Assembly (NCBI GenBank): GCA_021734595.1
Contig: JAIPIO010000028.1
Coordinates: 1-18,288 of the forward strand
Reading direction: 5' to 3'
Length of the DNA stretch: 18,288 nucleotides
DNA from: Kiritimatiellales bacterium
GTDB taxonomy: Bacteria > Verrucomicrobiota > Kiritimatiellia > Kiritimatiellales > Pontiellaceae
The notes beneath the pieces are model-generated. The model was not told the DNA's origin, did not search any database, and was given only the letters and a program-made list of their open reading frames with translations. How positions within the stretch are numbered: the first letter of the stretch is position 1; every line of letters starts with the position of its first letter. A program made the position numbers and the translations under genes. Of the stretch, positions 6,718-14,490 are shown piece after piece.

Positions 6718-8943
6718 ATGAATGACAAAGCCAAGATAATCTACACGATCACCGACGAAGCACCGGCGCTTGCCACACGTTCCCTGCTTCCAATCATTGA
6801 AGCCTTCACCGTCGCGGCGGGTGTGGCCGTTGAAACACGCGATATTTCCCTGGCGGGCCGTATCCTTGCGGCCTTTCCGGATGCGTTGGCCGACGGGCAG
6901 CGCGTCTCCGATGCCTTGGCGGAACTCGGCGAACTAACCATGACGCCGGAAGCCAACATCATCAAGCTGCCGAACATCAGCGCTTCGGTTCCGCAGATGC
7001 ATGCGGCGATCAAGGAGCTTCAGTCCAAGGGTTTCGCGATTCCTGATTATCCCGAAACCGCAACGACCGAAGCCGAGCAATCCGCCAAGGCCCGCTACGA
7101 CAGGATCAAGGGCAGCGCGGTCAATCCCGTACTCCGCGAGGGCAACTCCGACCGCCGCGCAGCCGTCGCGGTGAAGAAATATGCCCAAAACCATCCGCAT
7201 CCCATGGGTGACTGGTCGCCCGATTCCAAGTCCGTTGTTTCCAGCATGCCGGGCAACGACTTCTATGAAAACGAAACGTCCGTCACAGTGCCGGAAGCGA
7301 CCACCGTCCGGATTGAGTTGATCGCCGACGACGGCACCACGACGGTGCTCAAGGACGCTCTCGCACTGCAGGCAGATGAAGTGCTCGATGGTACCTTTAT
7401 GAGTGCCAAGGCGCTGGAGGAATTCCTTGCCGGTCAAATCATCGCGACCAAGGAGGCCGGTACGCTCTTCTCGCTCCACATGAAGGCGACCATGATGAAG
7501 GTCTCGGATCCGATCATCTTCGGCCATTGTGTAAAGGTCTTCTTCAAGGATGTCTTCGAAAAGCATGCCGATGTTATCGCCGAACTCGGCGTTGACGTGA
7601 AAAACGGCTTCGGCGATCTTTGCGCGAAAATCAAAACTCTCCCTGCCGAAAAACAGGCGGAGATCGAAGCGGATATCGCCGCCGTCTATGAATCCGCCCC
7701 GGACATCGCCATGGTTAATTCCGACAAGGGGATCACCAACCTGCACGTGCCCAGCGATATTATTGTCGATGCCTCCATGCCGGCCGCCATCCGCGCCTCC
7801 GGTCAAATGTGGAACAAGGATGGCCGGCAGCAGGACACGAACTTTATCATTCCCGATCGTTGCTACGCCGTCATCTACGCGGAAACCATCGAGTTCTGCA
7901 AGAAGAACGGCGCTTTCGATCCCCGCACGATGGGCACCGTGCCGAACGTCGGCCTCATGGCTCAAAAGGCCGAGGAATACGGCTCCCACGACAAGACCTT
8001 TGAAATTCCAATGTCTGGAAAGGTCCGCGTCAGCGATGCCGCGGGGAATATCCTCATCGAGCACGAAGTGGAGCAGGGCGATATCTGGCGCGCCTGCCAG
8101 GCAAAGGACGCACCGATCCGCGACTGGGTGAAACTGGCCGTGGCCCGCGCCCGCGCCACCGGCACGCCGACCGTCTTCTGGCTCGACGAAAACCGCGCCC
8201 ATGACGCGCAGCTCATCGCCAAGGTCGAAACCTACCTTCAGGATCACGACACGGAAGGGCTGGAGATTTACCTCATGCCCCCGGAAGAGGCCACTCGCTA
8301 TACACTGGAACGCGCCAAGGCCGGCGAAGACACCATCTCGGTAACCGGCAACGTTCTGCGCGACTACCTGACCGACCTCTTCCCGATCCTTGAACTGGGT
8401 ACCAGTGCCAAGATGCTCTCCATTGTTCCGCTCATGAACGGCGGCGGTCTCTTCGAAACGGGCGCCGGCGGTTCCGCGCCGAAGCATGTGCAGCAGTTTG
8501 AAAAGGAAAACCATCTGCGGTGGGATTCCCTCGGGGAGTTCCTTGCGCTGGGCGTATCGCTGGAGCACCTCGCCAATGTTTTCGATAACCCGAAGGCCCA
8601 GGTTCTCGCCGACACGCTCGACGCGGCCATCACCAAGTTCCTGGAAGAAAACAAATCGCCGTCCCGCAAGGTCAACGAGCTCGACAACCGCGGCAGCCAC
8701 TTCTACCTTGCGCTCTACTGGGCGCAGGCGCTCGCCGCGCAGGACGCGGACGCCGACCTCAAGGCGCGGTTCGCCCCGCTGGCCGAAACCCTGGCCGCGA
8801 ACGAAGATAACATCGTGAAGGAACTCATCGCAATTCAAGGCGTTCCCATGGACATCGGTGGCTACTACCGCCCCGACGAAGAACTCGCGTTCAAGGCCAT
8901 GCGCCCGAGCGAAACCTTCAACGCCGCACTAGCCTCACTCTAG
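6718..8943 (+). CDS. icd: NADP-dependent isocitrate dehydrogenase, monomeric type
   Basis: Monomeric IDH (741 aa, EC 1.1.1.42) oxidatively decarboxylates isocitrate to 2-oxoglutarate in the TCA cycle, yielding NADPH. The length is exactly that of the family (about 740), unlike the dimeric IDH of about 415. Diagnostic blocks include IIKLPNISASVPQM (81-94) and KGSAVNPVLREGNSDRRA (131-148; Ser133, Asn136, Arg140 and Arg146 fit the isocitrate-binding serine/asparagine/arginine set). Others are MKATMMKVSDPIIFGH, LHVPSDIIVDASMPA, EYGSHDKTFEIP, GDIWRACQAKDAPIRDWVKL and ETGAGGSAPKH. ATG 6718 has AAAGGA 6 nt upstream. Codons are noticeably richer in GCC/CGC/AAG than neighbouring genes, which could mean high expression or transfer. 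A palindrome family copy lies in frame at 8006-8020. No dedicated terminator follows, only a weak ACGGAG/CTCCGT pair at 8953-8978. Confidence 0.97.
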   Translation: MNDKAKIIYTITDEAPALATRSLLPIIEAFTVAAGVAVETRDISLAGRILAAFPDALADGQRVSDALAELGELTMTPEANIIKLPNISASVPQMHAAIKELQSKGFAIPDYPETATTEAEQSAKARYDRIKGSAVNPVLREGNSDRRAAVAVKKYAQNHPHPMGDWSPDSKSVVSSMPGNDFYENETSVTVPEATTVRIELIADDGTTTVLKDALALQADEVLDGTFMSAKALEEFLAGQIIATKEAGTLFSLHMKATMMKVSDPIIFGHCVKVFFKDVFEKHADVIAELGVDVKNGFGDLCAKIKTLPAEKQAEIEADIAAVYESAPDIAMVNSDKGITNLHVPSDIIVDASMPAAIRASGQMWNKDGRQQDTNFIIPDRCYAVIYAETIEFCKKNGAFDPRTMGTVPNVGLMAQKAEEYGSHDKTFEIPMSGKVRVSDAAGNILIEHEVEQGDIWRACQAKDAPIRDWVKLAVARARATGTPTVFWLDENRAHDAQLIAKVETYLQDHDTEGLEIYLMPPEEATRYTLERAKAGEDTISVTGNVLRDYLTDLFPILELGTSAKMLSIVPLMNGGGLFETGAGGSAPKHVQQFEKENHLRWDSLGEFLALGVSLEHLANVFDNPKAQVLADTLDAAITKFLEENKSPSRKVNELDNRGSHFYLALYWAQALAAQDADADLKARFAPLAETLAANEDNIVKELIAIQGVPMDIGGYYRPDEELAFKAMRPSETFNAALASL
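8006..8020. repeat. TTCCAATGTCTGGAA palindrome inside icd
   Basis: This 15-mer is identical to the third intergenic copy upstream of rfaE2 (11507-11521). In frame it encodes I-P-M-S-G, with no length change relative to what I recall of the family at this point, so it replaced rather than inserted codons. Confidence 0.7.
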
Positions 8944-9566
8944 GTGGTCAGAACGGAGCTGTATGTGAAAACCTCCGTCTTTGACCGGGGCGTTTTGTCA
9001 ATGATCGCGTGAATTTTCGATGGTTGGAACGTCTGAAAGGAGCCTCGTGAAGTGTGCTTCATCTGGGCGACGGGGGTCATCATGTAGGCTCGCTTGATTG
9101 GTTGGCTTAGTTTTATTGCGATCTCGTTGGGCCTCTCCCTGTAATTCCCAAATACCCGAACATAATCATGACGCAAGTTCCGCCTATATGGAACTTCCAT
9201 GGGCGAGGTTCCTCTAACAAAGACACCAGCAATGCAAGCAGAGTTAAAACCGCAAGAAAAACACATGCGATTCGCTGATCCCTAGGTAGCTTTGCTTTTT
9301 CTGATTTCATTTTTATAAAGCCAACAATTAATATACGACTGACGTTTTCCCCGATAAGTTCGATGTAAAGACTAATACGTAGAGGTTGCACCGTCAATTG
9401 GAAGCTCGAAAAAGCCTGAAAACAGGGATGTAGTTTTCTACAGGGAAAAAGACGCGATATATTTTACCCATACTATCAGGATATAAGTCTGACGTAATAT
9501 CCGGGTTTTTAATATGTAAAAATGAATCACAGAGCAGGCCTGCAAACCTTATCCAGCGGATCAATA
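8944..9566. other. Long gene-poor stretch between icd and the sulfatase
   Basis: About 620 bp with no convincing gene except a possible small membrane protein on the minus strand (9113-9310). Base composition drops in GC, especially 9290-9540. A decayed palindrome copy (TTTCGATGGTTGGAA, 9015-9029) is present. Overlapping minus-strand frames at 8940-9266 and 9394-9639 have no family resemblance; the latter is partly made of palindrome sequence. The stretch may be a relic of lost genes. Confidence 0.55.
9113..9310 (-). CDS. Possible small two-helix membrane protein (65 aa)
   Basis: From ATG 9310 the peptide begins MKSEKAKLPRDQRIACVFLA. It has a hydrophobic helix (about residues 14-30, VFLAVLTLLALLVSLL), a charged/proline link EEPRPWKFH, a second hydrophobic stretch (GGTCVMIMFGYLGI) and a short polar tail TGRGPTRSQ. 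That is a typical layout for a two-pass small membrane protein with basic residues on the outer ends. No ribosome binding site precedes the ATG; the frame stays open upstream to a TTG at 9397. I do not recognise a family. The alternative is chance hydrophobicity in a degraded intergenic region. Confidence 0.4.
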   Translation of the reverse strand: MKSEKAKLPRDQRIACVFLAVLTLLALLVSLLEEPRPWKFHIGGTCVMIMFGYLGITGRGPTRSQ

Positions 9567-9644
9567 TTCCAATGGTTGGAAGAAGCACGACTGAAAACTT
9601 CCAATGGTTGGAAAAATGCGGCATTGTTTTTCCAACCATTGGAA
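9567..9644. repeat. 78-bp triple palindrome unit upstream of the sulfatase
   Basis: Three copies occur: TTCCAATGGTTGGAA at 9567-9581 and 9599-9613, and the reverse complement TTCCAACCATTGGAA at 9630-9644. Spacers are 17 and 16 nt, so centres are 32 and 31 bp apart. The second and third copies form a perfect 18-bp stem (9599-9616 with 9627-9644) around a 10-nt loop TGCGGCATTG. The unit ends 19 bp before the sulfatase ATG, so the hairpin would sit just ahead of its ribosome binding site. Confidence 0.9.
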
Positions 9645-9663
9645 AGGGGTATGGAGGATAGCC

Positions 9664-11319
9664 ATGAAGTTTGGACGTATGTTTTCAATCATTGGGATGG
9701 TGCTTTCGGTTCTTGCGGCGACCCATGCCGCGCCTGCGAAGCCCAATGTGCTGTTTATCGCCATCGACGACCTCAACGACTGGGTCGGCTGCTATGGAGG
9801 GCATCCGCAGGTGAAAACCCCGCACATCGACGGGCTGGCGGCACGCGGCCTGAGATTTTCCGAGGCGCATTGTGCGGCGCCCGTCTGCGGGCCGTCGCGC
9901 GCCGCAATCATGTCGGGGCTGGCAACCGTCCGCAACGGAGTCTATTCCAACAACGCCAACTACCCGAAGCGGTTGCCCGGTGTGCAATCGATGCCGGAAT
10001 ATCTGCGGGAAAATGGCTACCACACGCTTGGCGCAGGAAAGCTCTTCCACGGCAGCCATCCCAAAGGCGCGTTCGACGACTATGCGCCGCCGGGCACGCT
10101 GCCGTTTCCAAAAGAGGCGATCCTTAATTCCAATCAAAAGCCGGTCTACGAATACCGGTACGGCGACAAGGTCATTACATTCCCCAGAAACGGCATGCCG
10201 GCCGATCGCATCTGGCAGGCGAACCATACGTTTGACTGGGGGCCGCTGGATCTGCCGGATAACGAGTTCCGCGACGCCCAGATGATAACCTGGGCGATGG
10301 AGCGCCTTAAAGAACCTCGCGATAAGCCGCTTTTTCTTGGAGTGGGTTTCAACCTGCCGCATCAACCGCTGTATGCACCTCGGCGTTTCCATGATCTATA
10401 CCCAACTAACTCGGTCATCCTGCCGCCATCCAGAGCGGATGATCTTGACGATCTTTCCGAAGTGGGCCGGGACTATGCGCTGATTCCGACCACGTCCGGC
10501 ACCCACGCATCGGTGGTGAAGTACGGTCAGTGGAAGAATGCGGTTTCTAGCTATCTGGCGACCGCATCCTTCGTCGACCACCTGATCGGGCAGCTGATCC
10601 AAACACTGGAAGCGAGCTCCTATGCGGACAACACCTGGATTGTCCTGTGGTCGGATCACGGCTGGCATCTGGGGGAAAAGGAGCACTGGGGCAAGGCGAC
10701 CGGCTGGTACCGCTCGACGCGCGTTCCGTTTATCATTGTGCCGCCTAGGTCACAGCCGTCAGCCGACTTCAAACCTGGCCGCGTCTGTGAGCGTCCGGTG
10801 AACCTGCTCGATCTGTATCCCACCATTGTGGAGATGACCGGCCTGCCCGAAAAAACGGGACTCGACGGACGCAGCCTGTTGCCGTTGCTGAGCGAGCCCG
10901 ATAAAGCATGGGCGAAACACACGATTACCACCTTCGGGCGGGGAAACCATGCGGTCAGTGCCGGCCGCTGGCGCTATATCCAGTATTTTGACGGAGCGGC
11001 CGAGCTGTATGACCGCGCCAAGGACCCCAAAGAGTGGACCAACCTGGCCAACCACCCCGAATGCCGGGAACGGATCAAACAGATGAAGAAGCTGGTGCCG
11101 GAGGAGCCGCAGTGGAAGCACTTTATCCGCTACGGCCGTTTCAAGGCGGTGGTTCCCGCGGACGGATCCAAAATCCTCCTTTTCAACCACGGTGTGCAAA
11201 ACCATCTCGAGGAGCGTACTTCCGAGGCCGATAAATATCCCGATGTAGTGGCGGCCATCGAACGCTGGCTCAAGGAACATCCCGGCGCGGACAAGCGCAT
11301 CGTCATTCCAGCGCCATAG
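9664..11319 (+). CDS. Exported sulfatase, iduronate-2-sulfatase-like
   Basis: A 551-residue type I (formylglycine) sulfatase, probably periplasmic or secreted, that removes sulfate esters from polysaccharides. The signal peptide is MKFGRMFSIIGMVLSVLAAT with cleavage near HAA/PAK. The mature domain opens PNVLFIAIDDLNDWVGCYGG; D35 and D36 are the metal-binding aspartates. The sulfatase signature CGPSRAAIMSG starts at Cys75, the residue converted to formylglycine. A second metal site is in WSDHGWHLGEKEHWGK (D331, H332). The N-terminal pattern resembles the iduronate-2-sulfatase-like group (SulfAtlas S1_7 by recollection), but the substrate is not proven. The ATG at 9664 has GGAGG 6 nt upstream; the open frame from 9604 merely reads through palindromes. 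No formylglycine-forming enzyme is encoded nearby. The GH29 fucosidase 2 kb away suggests use on sulfated, possibly fucosylated, glycans. Confidence 0.94.
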   Translation: MKFGRMFSIIGMVLSVLAATHAAPAKPNVLFIAIDDLNDWVGCYGGHPQVKTPHIDGLAARGLRFSEAHCAAPVCGPSRAAIMSGLATVRNGVYSNNANYPKRLPGVQSMPEYLRENGYHTLGAGKLFHGSHPKGAFDDYAPPGTLPFPKEAILNSNQKPVYEYRYGDKVITFPRNGMPADRIWQANHTFDWGPLDLPDNEFRDAQMITWAMERLKEPRDKPLFLGVGFNLPHQPLYAPRRFHDLYPTNSVILPPSRADDLDDLSEVGRDYALIPTTSGTHASVVKYGQWKNAVSSYLATASFVDHLIGQLIQTLEASSYADNTWIVLWSDHGWHLGEKEHWGKATGWYRSTRVPFIIVPPRSQPSADFKPGRVCERPVNLLDLYPTIVEMTGLPEKTGLDGRSLLPLLSEPDKAWAKHTITTFGRGNHAVSAGRWRYIQYFDGAAELYDRAKDPKEWTNLANHPECRERIKQMKKLVPEEPQWKHFIRYGRFKAVVPADGSKILLFNHGVQNHLEERTSEADKYPDVVAAIERWLKEHPGADKRIVIPAP

Positions 11320-11334
11320 TTCCGGCATCCGAGG

Positions 11335-11419
11335 TGTAGGGCGCGCTTCCCGTCGGCGGGAGCGCGCTTTCCACAACTACAGACCTGCGTGCTCCATCGG
11401 AATGGAAGCACGCCCTACA
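11335..11419. repeat. Extragenic element with an outer stem and two inner hairpins
   Basis: The outer arms TGTAGGGCG (11335-11343) and CGCCCTACA (11411-11419) are exact reverse complements. Hairpin 1 is GCGCGCT/AGCGCGC (11341-11347 with 11361-11367), extended by CCCG/CGGG. Hairpin 2 is GCGTGCT/AGCACGC (11387-11393 with 11407-11413), extended by CCAT/ATGG around a CGGA loop. The outer arms partly overlap the hairpins, so alternative folds are possible. It starts 16 nt after the sulfatase stop. A related element lies at 16173-16227. Confidence 0.8.
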
Positions 11420-11443
11420 TCGGCTACCTGTCTGGGCAGTGGT

Positions 11444-11542
11444 TTCCAATGACTGGAAGAAAGCGGAATACAAACTTCCAATGGCTGGAAAAATGCGGCA
11501 TCTTTTTTCCAATGTCTGGAAATCAGATTCCAGCGATTGGAA
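11444..11542. repeat. Four-copy palindrome array upstream of rfaE2
   Basis: Perfect TTCCA-N5-TGGAA copies lie at 11444-11458, 11476-11490, 11507-11521 and 11528-11542, with centres 32, 31 and 21 bp apart. The first three form a 78-bp unit with the same 17/16-nt spacers as the one before the sulfatase. Both units share AAATGCGGCAT at the start of the 16-nt spacer. The fourth copy ends 6 nt before the rfaE2 ATG, so its TTGGAA half supplies the only Shine-Dalgarno-like bases. Confidence 0.9.
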
Positions 11543-11548
11543 ACAGCT

Positions 11549-12052
11549 ATGAGAGATTTTGAAACAAAGATTATGACGAAAGAGCAGATGCTGGCGGAGC
11601 GCGCCCAGCTGAAGGAGCAGGGGAAGACCGTTTCGTTTACGAACGGATGTTTCGATATCCTGCACCCCGGGCATGTGTCCTATATGCAGTTTGCTCGGCA
11701 GCAGGGCGATGTGCTGGTGCTGGGTATCAACTCGGACTCCTCCGTGAAGCGCAACAAGGGCAACGACCGGCCGATCGTCTGCGAGGAGGACCGCGCCAAG
11801 GTGCTGGCTGCCCTCGAGTGCGTGGATTACGTGGTGATATTCGACGAGGACGAGCCGCGCGAGCTGATCGCGGAAATCCTGCCCGATGTGCTGGTGAAGG
11901 GTGAGGATTGGGCGCACTACGTCAGCGGCCGCGAAGAGGTCGAGGCCAACGGCGGCAAGGTGGTGCTGGCCAAGTTTGTCAAAGGCCGCTCCACCACCAA
12001 CATCATTCAGCGCATATTGGAAGTTTATGGGAAATCGGACGGGTCAGACTGA
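11549..12052 (+). CDS. rfaE2: D-glycero-beta-D-manno-heptose 1-phosphate adenylyltransferase
   Basis: A 167-residue nucleotidyltransferase equal to the C-terminal half of HldE. It transfers AMP from ATP to heptose 1-phosphate to make ADP-D-glycero-beta-D-manno-heptose, an LPS core precursor. The nucleotidyltransferase start TVSFTNGCFDILHPGHVSYM holds the HxGH motif at 39-42 (HPGH). GINSDSSVKRNKG, RPIVCEEDRAKVL, VLVKGEDW and the closing GRSTTNIIQRI all match the RfaE2 group. The kinase half (RfaE1) is absent from the window and must be encoded elsewhere. ATG 11549 is 6 nt after the last palindrome; an in-frame ATG at 11573 would lose the usual KI.T.EQ opening. It is followed after 13 nt by hldD, forming a two-gene heptose operon. 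Confidence 0.93.
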   Translation: MRDFETKIMTKEQMLAERAQLKEQGKTVSFTNGCFDILHPGHVSYMQFARQQGDVLVLGINSDSSVKRNKGNDRPIVCEEDRAKVLAALECVDYVVIFDEDEPRELIAEILPDVLVKGEDWAHYVSGREEVEANGGKVVLAKFVKGRSTTNIIQRILEVYGKSDGSD

Positions 12053-12065
12053 TAGGACGGATAAA

Positions 12066-13034
12066 ATGGCTATTAAATACATTGTTACAGGCGGTGCCGG
12101 GTTTATCGGCAGCAATATTGTCAGGGAACTCAACGCGCGCGGGGAGGATGATATCCTGATCGTCGACGAGCTGGAGACCGGGGAAAAGTGGAAAAACCTG
12201 GTGGGGTTGCGCTACGAGGACTACCTGGACAAGAACGACCTGTTCACGGTGCTGCAGGACGGGCTGCTGAACGGTGTGGAGGCGGTCTACCACTTGGGTG
12301 CTTGCAGCGCGACGACGGAGACGGACGCCGACTACCTCGCGGAAAACAACTATGGCTACACCCGTGCATTGTGCGAGGAATGCCTGACCCATGATGTCCG
12401 GTTTGTCTATGCGTCGAGCGCGGCAACCTACGGCGATGGCAATCTCGGCTATTCGGACGCCGATGAGGACACACCAAAATACAAGCCGCTGAACATGTAC
12501 GGCTACTCAAAGCACATGTTCGACCTGTGGGCGCTCAAGAGCGGCGTGGCAAGCCAGATTGCGGGATTGAAATATTTCAACGTCTATGGCCCCGGCGAGG
12601 CGCACAAGGACGACATGCGCTCCGTGATTCACAAATCATACGGGCAGATTCTCGAAACCGGCGAGGTGAAGCTGTTTAAGTCGCACCGACCGGACTACAA
12701 GGACGGCGAGCAGGTGCGCGACTTTGTCTACGTCAAGGACGCTGTGGCCGAAACGCTGTGGTTTGGTGAAAACCGCGGGGTCAGCGGCATCTTCAACTGC
12801 GGAACCGGCATTCCGCGCTCGTGGGTGGATCTCGTTTCCGCCACCTTCCGCGCGATGAGCAGGGAACCGAACATCACCTTTATCGACATGCCGGAGCACC
12901 TGCAGGGAAAATACCAATATCACACGCAGGCCGATCTGACCAAGTTGCGCGCCGCAGGATACGATGCGGAATTCACCGCGCTGGAAGATGGCGTCACCGA
13001 CTATGTGCAGAATTATCTGATGTCGGCAGAATAA
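12066..13034 (+). CDS. hldD: ADP-L-glycero-D-manno-heptose 6-epimerase
   Basis: A 322-residue short-chain dehydrogenase/epimerase that converts the product of the RfaE2 step to ADP-L-glycero-D-manno-heptose. The NAD(P)-binding motif VTGGAGFIGSNIV lies at 7-19. YASSAATYGDG (115-125) supplies the Ser/Thr region, and Y145-x3-K149 in MYGYSKHMF is the catalytic Tyr/Lys pair. KYFNVYGPGE and the later DFVYVKD are typical of HldD/RfaD. Size is close to the family (about 310). ATG 12066 follows an AGGACGG site. The frame is open upstream through rfaE2, but those residues are shadow sequence. The stop lies within a 12-bp palindrome GAATAATTATTC (13029-13040) next to GGCCGGCC, only 16 nt from the convergent fucosidase stop, so the two operons share a very tight 3' boundary. 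Confidence 0.93.
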   Translation: MAIKYIVTGGAGFIGSNIVRELNARGEDDILIVDELETGEKWKNLVGLRYEDYLDKNDLFTVLQDGLLNGVEAVYHLGACSATTETDADYLAENNYGYTRALCEECLTHDVRFVYASSAATYGDGNLGYSDADEDTPKYKPLNMYGYSKHMFDLWALKSGVASQIAGLKYFNVYGPGEAHKDDMRSVIHKSYGQILETGEVKLFKSHRPDYKDGEQVRDFVYVKDAVAETLWFGENRGVSGIFNCGTGIPRSWVDLVSATFRAMSREPNITFIDMPEHLQGKYQYHTQADLTKLRAAGYDAEFTALEDGVTDYVQNYLMSAE

Positions 13035-13048
13035 TTATTCGGCCGGCC
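13029..13048. terminator. Adjacent perfect palindromes between convergent hldD and fucosidase
   Basis: GAATAATTATTC (13029-13040) and GGCCGGCC (13041-13048) fill almost the whole gap between the two stop codons. They are self-complementary without loops, so they are not standard intrinsic terminators. They are the only structured sequence available for ending either transcript. Confidence 0.25.
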
Positions 13049-13050
13049 TA

Positions 13051-14490
13051 TTACTTGATCGCTTGATCCAACGTCAGTTTAATTACCGTGTCGTATTCGT
13101 TCACCGGTTCCGGCGGCAGCGTGATGCTGAGTGCGCTTCCGTTCTGCTCAAAGGTGGCATCGTTTCCATTGGCGAGAAAGACCGCCTTGGTCACATTGAC
13201 CGTCAGACCGCTCAACGCGATCTTTCCGGTTTCCGGCAACTTGAGAATATGCAGGTAAAGTATATTGCCGGCCTTGTTCACGCTGATGTCGCCCCACTCT
13301 GGGCGAGCGGGCAGGGGATTGGGACGGGTATCGAGCAGCGACTCGCTGTTGAGCTTCATCCAGCGCCCGATGGCCCGGTACCGCTTGACCGCTTCCGGAT
13401 CCAGCTTGCCGTTGCCCATCGGCCCGTTATTGAGAAGATAGTTGCCGCCGGAGCAAACCGTATAGACAAAGCGTTCGATCAGTTCCTTCTCGGGATGGTA
13501 GTAGCACTCGCCATGGGTCTTGTAGGCATACGAGGAGCTGACGCTGTCCGGCGATTCGAAGTAGACCGGCAGTTTTTTCGTGGGGATCTCCTTGTCGCCG
13601 ATGGAGACATAGTCGAACAGCGGCATGCTCTTCTGCTCTATCTTATCCTTGCCCTTGTAGATGATGCGGGAATTGATCAGGCAGTCTGGGCGGTATTTCC
13701 TGACCACGTTCCGGAACCGTTCCGCCCGCTCATAGGTCATCTCCACCGGGGTGTCGAACCAGATGGTGTCCAGTTCATAGTTCTTCATCAGTTCCTCCAC
13801 CTGCGGGAGCGACTTCTTTCCGATGTAGCGGTCCATGTCGGGTTGGAAGTCGGCCGGCAGACCGGGGTGAAGCTCCTGCCGCTTGACCCGCTTGTTCAGG
13901 TAGGGTGCATCGGGTTCGTCCCAGTCCTGCGCCTGTGAATAATAGACGCCGAACTTCAGGCCATTGCGATGGCAGGCCTCGCACAGCTCCTTGATGATAT
14001 CCCGTTTAAATGGGGTCGCATCCACGATGTTGTACGGGCTGACATGGGATTTGAAGAGTGCAAAGCCGTCGTGGTGTTTCGAGGTGATAATGACGTAGCG
14101 GATTCCGGCATGCTTAAACACCTGCACCCACTCCTCGGCGTCGAACTCGGACGGATTGAACTGCGCGGCCACCTGATGGTATTCATCGGCCGGAATTTTG
14201 GCCGCCACCTGTATCCATTCGGAATAGTGGTGTTCGGTGCCCCGGCCTTTGTATTCGCCGGCCAGCGGGGAGTAGGCTCCGAAATGGATGAAGGCGCCGA
14301 ACTTGGCGTCGCGGTACCATTTATCCAGTCGCGCTTCCGAATCGGGCGTCTGCTTGAGATCGTCGGAAAAGCGATACTCGAACGTCTGGTTTGGTTTTCC
14401 CTTTTTCGGGGGCTTCTTTTTAGGGGCGGCGGCATTCGCCGACAAAACGGCACCCATGAAAACCACTGCCAGCAATACATTCCATTTCAT
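13051..14490 (-). CDS. Exported alpha-L-fucosidase, glycoside hydrolase family 29
   Basis: A 479-residue GH29 enzyme that releases alpha-L-fucose with retention of configuration. The signal peptide MKWNVLLAVVFMGAVLSANA is cut near residue 20. A lysine/proline-rich linker (PKKKPPKKGK) follows. The catalytic barrel shows KFGAFIHFGAYSPLAGEY (63-80), KHHDGFALFKS (138-148) and LDTIWFDTPVE (240-250). Asp246 in WFD is the expected nucleophile. GVYYSQAQDWDEPD and the NYLLNNGPMGNGKLDPE segment also fit. The acid/base residue varies in this family and is not assigned. ATG 14490 has GGGAGG 6 nt upstream. It overlaps the stop of the upstream LOG-like gene in an ATGA arrangement, implying translational coupling. 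With the sulfatase nearby, degradation of sulfated fucose-containing glycans is a reasonable inference. Confidence 0.95.
   Translation of the reverse strand: MKWNVLLAVVFMGAVLSANAAAPKKKPPKKGKPNQTFEYRFSDDLKQTPDSEARLDKWYRDAKFGAFIHFGAYSPLAGEYKGRGTEHHYSEWIQVAAKIPADEYHQVAAQFNPSEFDAEEWVQVFKHAGIRYVIITSKHHDGFALFKSHVSPYNIVDATPFKRDIIKELCEACHRNGLKFGVYYSQAQDWDEPDAPYLNKRVKRQELHPGLPADFQPDMDRYIGKKSLPQVEELMKNYELDTIWFDTPVEMTYERAERFRNVVRKYRPDCLINSRIIYKGKDKIEQKSMPLFDYVSIGDKEIPTKKLPVYFESPDSVSSSYAYKTHGECYYHPEKELIERFVYTVCSGGNYLLNNGPMGNGKLDPEAVKRYRAIGRWMKLNSESLLDTRPNPLPARPEWGDISVNKAGNILYLHILKLPETGKIALSGLTVNVTKAVFLANGNDATFEQNGSALSITLPPEPVNEYDTVIKLTLDQAIK

Noticed and set aside
6934..8838. Long 634-aa minus-strand frame opposite icd
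   Set aside because: Shadow of the GC-rich codon pattern of icd; no family resemblance, while the plus strand encodes an intact monomeric IDH.
8940..9266. 108-aa minus-strand frame after icd
   Set aside because: No ribosome binding site or ordered composition, and it overlaps the better small membrane protein candidate.
9604..9663. Longer sulfatase N-terminus from 9604
   Set aside because: The extra residues are translated palindrome sequence, and a proper signal peptide and GGAGG site begin at 9664.
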